DNA from: Aptenodytes patagonicus
Lineage: Eukaryota > Chordata > Aves > Sphenisciformes > Spheniscidae
Length of the DNA stretch: 64,000 nt
Direction of reading: 5' to 3'
NCBI RefSeq assembly: GCF_965638725.1
Contig: NC_134958.1
Location: 15,193,464-15,257,463 of the forward strand
Position numbers and translations under genes: made by a program. A model generated the notes under the pieces. That model did not search any database. It worked only from the letters and a program-made list of their open reading frames with translations, and was not told the origin of the DNA. Below, one piece after another: positions 58,341-64,000 of this stretch (its first letter is position 1; every line of letters begins with the position of its first letter).

Positions 58341-61300
58341 TTAGATGGAGGCGGTTTCGCCCTGGAACCAGGCCAGCACCGTCTCCTGGTTCTCCTTCAC
58401 CCACTTGATGTTGGCGCGGGTTCTCTCCAGGGCCTGCTCCAGCGCCCGTGTCCCTGACCCGAAGCCGATGTCCTGGTTGTCCGCCTTGAACTGCTCCAGC
58501 TGCCGAGGAGAAGAGGTGCTGGAGCAGGCATGGGGCACCCCGGCAGCCCTCAGCAGTACCCCAGCAGCCCCCAGCAGCACCCCGACAGTACCCTGACAGC
58601 CCCCCGGCAGCCCGGGATGGGGACAGAAGCTGCCCGGACACCTGGGCACACGAGGGGCAGGGGCAGGGGCAGGAACAGGAGCCCTGCATCCCAAGGGCTG
58701 CTGGCAAAGGGCGGGTTGCAAGGCACCTGCAGCTCAGAGCCATGGCCCTGCTCCTGCCAGGGCTGGGGTCCCTGATGCCCGGTCCCACGGACCCTGCCAG
58801 GGTCCAGCCTCACCTGCTGCAGCTCAAACTCCGTGGAAAACCGCTGGGTCACTGATAAAATCAGCCGGGAGAAGGAGAAGGAGCCGCCCCCGTACCTGGG
58901 AGAGCAGAGGGATGGCTGAGCCAGGGGCCCTGGGCAGAGCAGCACCAGGGGACCGAGGCTGAGCCGACCCCACACAGCTGGGGGAAGGGATGGTGCCTCC
59001 CCCCCTGAGGGGCACAGGCAGATGGGGGATGCTGCCTGCCCCAACCGGCCCTCCACAGCCCCCCACAGCTCCCTGCACGGTGCTCACTGGCTGAAGAGCA
59101 TCCTCCATTTGCCGCGGATGAAGTCCCAGGCCAGGGGCTGCCCCACCACGTTGCTGGCGATGCTGTTGATGGTGGCGGTGGCGTCCTGCTTCCGGATCTT
59201 GTTGGGATCGAGGGTGTACTGCAGGTACCTAGGGGGGAACACTGCTGGGTGAGGGGCTGGCAGGGGCAGAGCCGTGGCATCCGCCCGGGACCCCACACCC
59301 ACCGACTGAGGATCCAGGGTTGGGGGCTGCAGGAGAGGGCTGTGCGGAGCTTGTCAGCCTCGGACACGACGGTGGCCTCTTTGAACCTCTCCCAGATGAA
59401 GTTCCAGGCCTCCTCCCCGCCCGTGGCCACTATGCTGCAGTAGATGGAGGAGCGCAGGTTCGGGGGGATCCTGCAGGAGAGAAGAGCCGTCTCAGCCGGG
59501 AGCCCCTTGTCGTGCCCAGCCCAGCCGCCTACCGTGGCACTGGGGCACCCTGGGGACTCACGGGTTCTTGGTGACATTTTGCTGCCACTTGCGGAAGTAC
59601 TCAGTGGACAGGTTCTGGCACTCGGTGATGCCGTAGGAGCAGGCTGTGCTGATGGCATTGATCTCATTGTACCTGGGCAGAGAGGGGCTGTGTGGGGCTG
59701 GGGGCCAGCACACGGTAGCCACACACCAACCATCCGGTGCCAGGCCGCAAGCGGGGCCATGCCCTCTCCCACACACTGGGGTGACCATCCTCATGCGGTC
59801 AGGGAGACCCCGGGGGTCCAGCCTGGCCCCGGGACTGCGGCACTCACTGGTCCATCAGGCCACTGGGGATGTTGATCCAGCCATTGGTGATGTTCTTGTA
59901 GTGGTTGAAGAGGGGCATCACCTGTTTCTGCATGTATTTCTGGGAGGCAGGAGGATGGTCAGCACCCAGTGGCACCAGCAGCAGCCCCCCGCCCAGCTCT
60001 GGGTGCAGACCCAGCCCCTCGCCCCCGTTCCCCCAGCATGGGGCTCTGCCAAGCGGCGGGACCTGCTGTGGGGCCAGGGCTAGGCGGTGGTGGCACTGCT
60101 CACCGTCATCACCCCGAAGACCTCACTGCGGTCAAACATCAGCTGGAAGTAATGGAGATTGTTGAGCGCCGCCTCCCAGGGCATGTACGCTGTCTCCCGG
60201 CTCAGAAACCGTGTGGTGTTCAAGGCCAAGGTCACACTGACGTACTTGGCCCTGTGAGGGGTGGGGGCAGCATCAGCTTCCCGGCCCCGCAGCCGCTGCC
60301 TACTCCCAGGGTGCCCAGCCCGCCCGTCCCCCTCGCCCCGGCAGGCACCCGGGGCAGCCAGCACAGCTCACCTGGCCAGGTTAAAGGCATCATCAATGAT
60401 CTGGGCACGGTTGATCACGGGGATGGCCTGGGAGAGGGCAGAGTCAGCGTCTCAGGGCAGCCCTGAGTGGGGTGCGTGGGGTGTGTGGGGTGCGTGGGGT
60501 GTGTGGGGTGCATGGGGTGTGCGGGTGCATGGGGTGGGGGCCCACCCACAGCCCACCCACAGCCCACACCCCAGCTGGCCCCGTGTACCTGGTGGTTGGT
60601 GGAGAGCTGTCTGAGGAGCTGGTCCCAGTTCTCTGGGTTGTAGTTGACACGGAAGTACCCGCTGACATTCAGGTTCAGCAGGAGCCAGCTGGCGCTGCTG
60701 ACCTTGAACTGGTAGTTGAATGCTGGGAGGGGGAGAGGAGGGTCTGCTGGAGCCACCCCCCTGCCCGCGAGGGGTGCCAGGCTCAGCCCCCCCCACCGGT
60801 GCCCCCCCAGGGGACCCCGACCCCCGCTGGGGCAGGGGAGGTGGCATCGAGACTCCCGCTCCCAGCCCGGGCAGGGCACACCGTACCTGAGCGTTTGGTC
60901 AGCCAGTACCTGCCCCCAGCGGTCTTATGCTTCTTCCAGGTGATGGGGACGATCCAGGTATAGCTGTGACAGGGACAGGCAGGCAGTGGGACCGACCCTT
61001 GCCCCCCTGGCCCCTGCGCTGCTGATGGCCCCCTGCCCCACTCACTTGAAGGCAGAGGGTCTCTCCACCACGGAGGTGGGGTCCAGCAGGAAGTGGTTCT
61101 GTCTGACGGTGCCGGTGAGGGTGTTGACGGTCACCACGGGGAAGCCCATCTGCAGCGTCCAGCGGTCCATGATCTTGCTGATGGAGTTGGGCAGTGAGAC
61201 ATTGCTCTCCATGACAGCCTGCAGGGAGGGCAGCACCACAGGTCACCGGTGCCAGGGGGTCCGTGTGGGGTGCAGGGCTCAGCTGGTGCTGCACCTCTCA

Positions 61301-64000
61301 CCCAGTGCGCAGCAGCTGTGTGGCCAGGACCCCGTCCCGCCGGCAGCCCCCCAGAGCCAGGGCAGCGGCGGGGAAGGGGCTCGGTTGGGGGGAGCAGCCG
61401 GGAGCAGCCAGCCCCCTCCTACCTTTTGCAAATGAGACCAGAGGTCCGTGTAGGTGGTGCTTCCATAGGCGAAGGTGTGGAGGTAGGACTGTGGGAGAGC
61501 ACCAGGAGAGACAGGTGGGCAGGGGCAGGTCCAGAGCACAGGACACCCGCAGAGCACCCGGGGAGGCCCCTGCCGCGGGCCACCCACCCCGCACCAGGGC
61601 TCGGTGCCCCCCGACACCAGCAGAGCCTCACCTGCAGCCCCTTCTTGAACACGTCCTCAGTGAGGAAGTCGGAGAGCATCCGCAGCACCGACGCTCCCTG
61701 CAGAGACAGCAGGTGAGAGACCCTGGGTGCACGGGGCACCCCGCAGCCCACCCCACCGCCCCAGGACCCCTGCACCCAGTTCCCGTGAGCCTGGCGCTCG
61801 CGCGCCCACCTTGCTGTAGGAGATGCTGTCAAAGACCTCGCTGATCTGGGCCGGGGTGTTGATCTCATCTTCGCGGAAGGAAAGCGGGTGGGAGGTGGTC
61901 AGGGCATCCGTCGCCATCACCTTGTACACTTCGTTCAGCACCATCAGGTCTTTCTGCAGGGGTGAGTGCCAGCACCCGCCTCAGCTCTGCTCGCACCCTC
62001 CTGGCAGCGGGGGCAGCCCCCAGGGGTGCCTGCACTCCCTGCCCGCACCCCCCTCCCGCACCCCTTGCCTGCACCCCCTGCCCACTGGCCCCATCACTCA
62101 CAATGTTCCAGGAGGGCTCTGCTGAGTCGGCACCCAGGTACTCCACATAGGAGGCGAAGCCCTCGTTTAGCCACAGGTCGTTCCACCACCGCAGTGTCAC
62201 CAGGTTCCCAAACCACTGCGGGGGGGGCACAGCGCCCTGTCAGCTGGGTCCAGCCAGCCGGCGGGGCGGGCAAGGGGCCCGGCAGGTACCTGATGGGCCA
62301 ACTCGTGGGCGATGACAGTCACCACCCGCTCCTTATTGCCGATGGAGGAGTAGACATTGTCAAAGAGCAATGAGTTCTCCCGGTAGGTCACCAGCCCCCA
62401 GTTCTCCATTGCGCCCGCGTTGAAGTCGGGGAGGCCGACCTGGTCTGGGGGACAGAGGGGTCCCATTGGCACACTGCTGCCAGGGTGCCGGACTGCCCAC
62501 CCCCCCTGCAGCTGGCGGCTCCTCCCAAGGACGCGGCCGCCCTGCGGCACCCACCAGACTTGGGCAGCGGGTACGCCGTGTTGTAGTGCCTCTCGAAGAA
62601 GTTGAGGATGGGGCCAGTCACCTTGAGCGCATAGTTGCCCTGGCCCTCGGCAATGGCCTTGGGGCGGCCCCAGATGCGGATCTGGAGGGGAGAGACACGG
62701 GACTCAGCCGCTGCCTGGGCTCAGACCCCCGGGCGGGCGGGGGTTGCCCCCCACCCCCAGCCTACCAGCACGTTCCCCGAGGTGTTATGCACGTAGCTGA
62801 ACTGGCTGACGATGAAGGCCAGCAGGTAGGTGGACATTTTGGGGGTGGTCTGGAACTCGGTGACGTTCCAGCTCTTCCCGTCAATCTGCTGCTGCCAGGT
62901 GCCTGCAGGGAGCAGAGGGAGGGAGGTTACCCCGCAGCCCTGCCGGGCCCCCAGCCCCCCCCGACCGTGGCTCCCCCCGCCCCACTCACTCCTGGCGGGC
63001 ATGTTGGAAATGGCCTTGTGGTCGGAGGGGTGGATCAGCGTCACTGTGAAGGTGGCTTTCATGGCAGGCTCGTCGAAGCAGGGGAAGGCTTTCCGTGCGT
63101 CGGCTGCCTGCATCTGTGTCGTGGCCACCACCTTCCTGCAAGCAAATCCCATCAGCGCCCAGGGGCCTCTGCAGGGGCCGGCACCCCCCCCGGGTCCCTC
63201 TGCTCACCCCGTGCCCTGCCCGCTCCCCGGTCCCCTCCTCGCTGGGGTGGCATGTGGACACAGGGGGGCACAGAGGCTCTCCCACACTCATCCCGCTGTC
63301 CCAGTGAGAGAGGAGCCCCAAACCTGGCCCGTGCCCTCCACCACCCCCAGGCCAGCCCTGCGCCCCCACCTTGGCCCCCTGCCCTCCACCTACTTGTTGC
63401 CCGACTCATCCACGTATTCACTGCGGTAGAAGCCGGCCAAGTCGTCAGCCAGCTCCCCCGTGAAGATGCTGACAAGCCGGTAGCGCTGGCCCTGCTGCAG
63501 CAGGCCATTCAACTGCACCACCAGGTACTGGGTGGGGGTCTCCAGCCAGGTGTTACTGATGTGGGGCACGCTGGAGCCATCCACCGCATGCAGTGAGGTG
63601 TGGAAGGGCCCCTGCAGGGTGTACTTCAGCTTCTTGCTGTGTATGAGGATGAGGTCAGTGGCTTCCATGCAGACGAAGACCACGCTGCTGTTGCCCTTGA
63701 AGATGTACGTGTTGTTGGCATCGGGCGTCAGGAAGGGCTGCAGGGTCACCTCGTAGGACTCCGGCCTCAGCGTCGTCGGCAGCCTCCACCGGTTCCAGGG
63801 CTTGTTGGGGGCAGCGGTGGTGTTGGGGGCAGCGGTGGTGTTGGGGGCAGCGGTGGTGTTGGGGGCAGCAGTGGAGGGGGGGGCAGCCGTGGTGGTGGTG
63901 GTGTCGGCAATGCCAGGATCTGTTGGCTTGTTCTTCTCCTGGGCATACACCACTGAGAGCGCGATGATGGTGGCCACGGCCCCCAGGCCCAGCACAATGG
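58341..64000 (-). CDS. ANPEP: Aminopeptidase N (CD13), missing only the first codons
   Basis: Twenty minus-strand coding exons (63,394-64,000; 62,990-63,135; 62,766-62,902; 62,555-62,681; 62,290-62,444; 62,102-62,215; 61,810-61,953; 61,632-61,697; 61,423-61,488; 61,046-61,218; 60,887-60,963; 60,589-60,722; 60,372-60,427; 60,104-60,251; 59,848-59,939; 59,562-59,672; 59,303-59,470; 59,088-59,228; 58,814-58,895; 58,341-58,499) keep one frame for 966 residues. This is an M1 zinc ectopeptidase that removes neutral N-terminal residues at the cell surface. In order: the signal-anchor helix [19 protein letters not shown], a Thr/Pro/Asn stalk, the substrate-binding GAMEN (62,401-62,415), zinc-binding HELAH (62,293-62,307) with Glu in WLNEGFA, the catalytic Tyr in SISYSKGASV, and the C-terminal [16 protein letters not shown]. 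All catalytic residues are intact. Exon count and phases match the human gene. The initiator lies just beyond the window end. Introns are mostly under 300 bases. Confidence 0.98.
60468..60535. repeat. GGGGTGTGTG 10-bp tandem repeat in an ANPEP intron
   Basis: About six or seven copies of TG(C/T)(G/A)TGGGGT between the exons ending at 60,427 and 60,589. They are followed by a short CCCACCCACAG duplication. The array does not touch the splice sites. Confidence 0.8.
63795..63880 (-). repeat. 18-bp coding tandem repeat in the ANPEP stalk
   Basis: Successive 18-base units encode PNTTAA three times, with degenerate PSTAA and PNKPW edges, inside ANPEP exon 1. Each NTT is an N-glycosylation sequon, and the Thr-rich stretch suits O-glycosylation. 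Length is likely to vary between species or individuals. Confidence 0.85.

Overview
The window reads as 64 kb of bird nuclear DNA, most likely from a small GC-rich (microchromosome-type) chromosome. The proteins match vertebrate orthologues almost end to end. Introns are very short (20 coding exons of ANPEP fit in 5.7 kb), CpG islands and GC minisatellites are common, and I recognised no CR1 LINE, LTR element or DNA transposon by eye. The gene order matches parts of human 15q25-q26, plus a GnRH receptor that has no intact human counterpart beside MESP1/MESP2. The species cannot be named from the sequence alone.

Layout: positions 1-34,300 are a gene desert in which I find no convincing exon. 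It is GC-rich filler broken by AT-rich islands that look like possible conserved non-coding elements. From 34.3 to 35.6 kb a CA-rich tract runs into a CpG island, probably the ANKRD34C promoter with a non-coding first exon. ANKRD34C (+) has one coding exon at 37,446-39,041. TMED3 (+) has three exons at 41,575-43,452, a CpG-island promoter and a poly(A) signal at 44,557. A GnRH receptor (-) has three coding exons at 46,120-47,932, and its start codon is probably split by an intron. MESP1 (-, 50,461-51,863) and MESP2 (+, 55,771-57,092) are divergent bHLH genes sharing about 3.9 kb of intergenic DNA that holds a CpG island and a 54-bp minisatellite. ANPEP (-) fills 58,341 to the window end and lacks only its first codons.

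How the genes relate: MESP1 and MESP2 are presomitic-mesoderm and cardiac-progenitor transcription factors. They share a T-box half-site next to a TATA-like box, and their bHLH region is nearly identical DNA in inverted orientation, which suggests recent gene conversion. The other genes have unrelated roles: secretory-pathway cargo receptor (TMED3), pituitary hormone receptor (GNRHR), ectopeptidase (ANPEP) and an ankyrin protein of unclear function (ANKRD34C). Their grouping reflects ancestral synteny rather than an operon-like system. I found no convincing new molecular system. The most informative signals are the MESP inverted repeat with its shared core promoter, the GnRH receptor locus, and the composition anomalies in the desert and upstream of TMED3.
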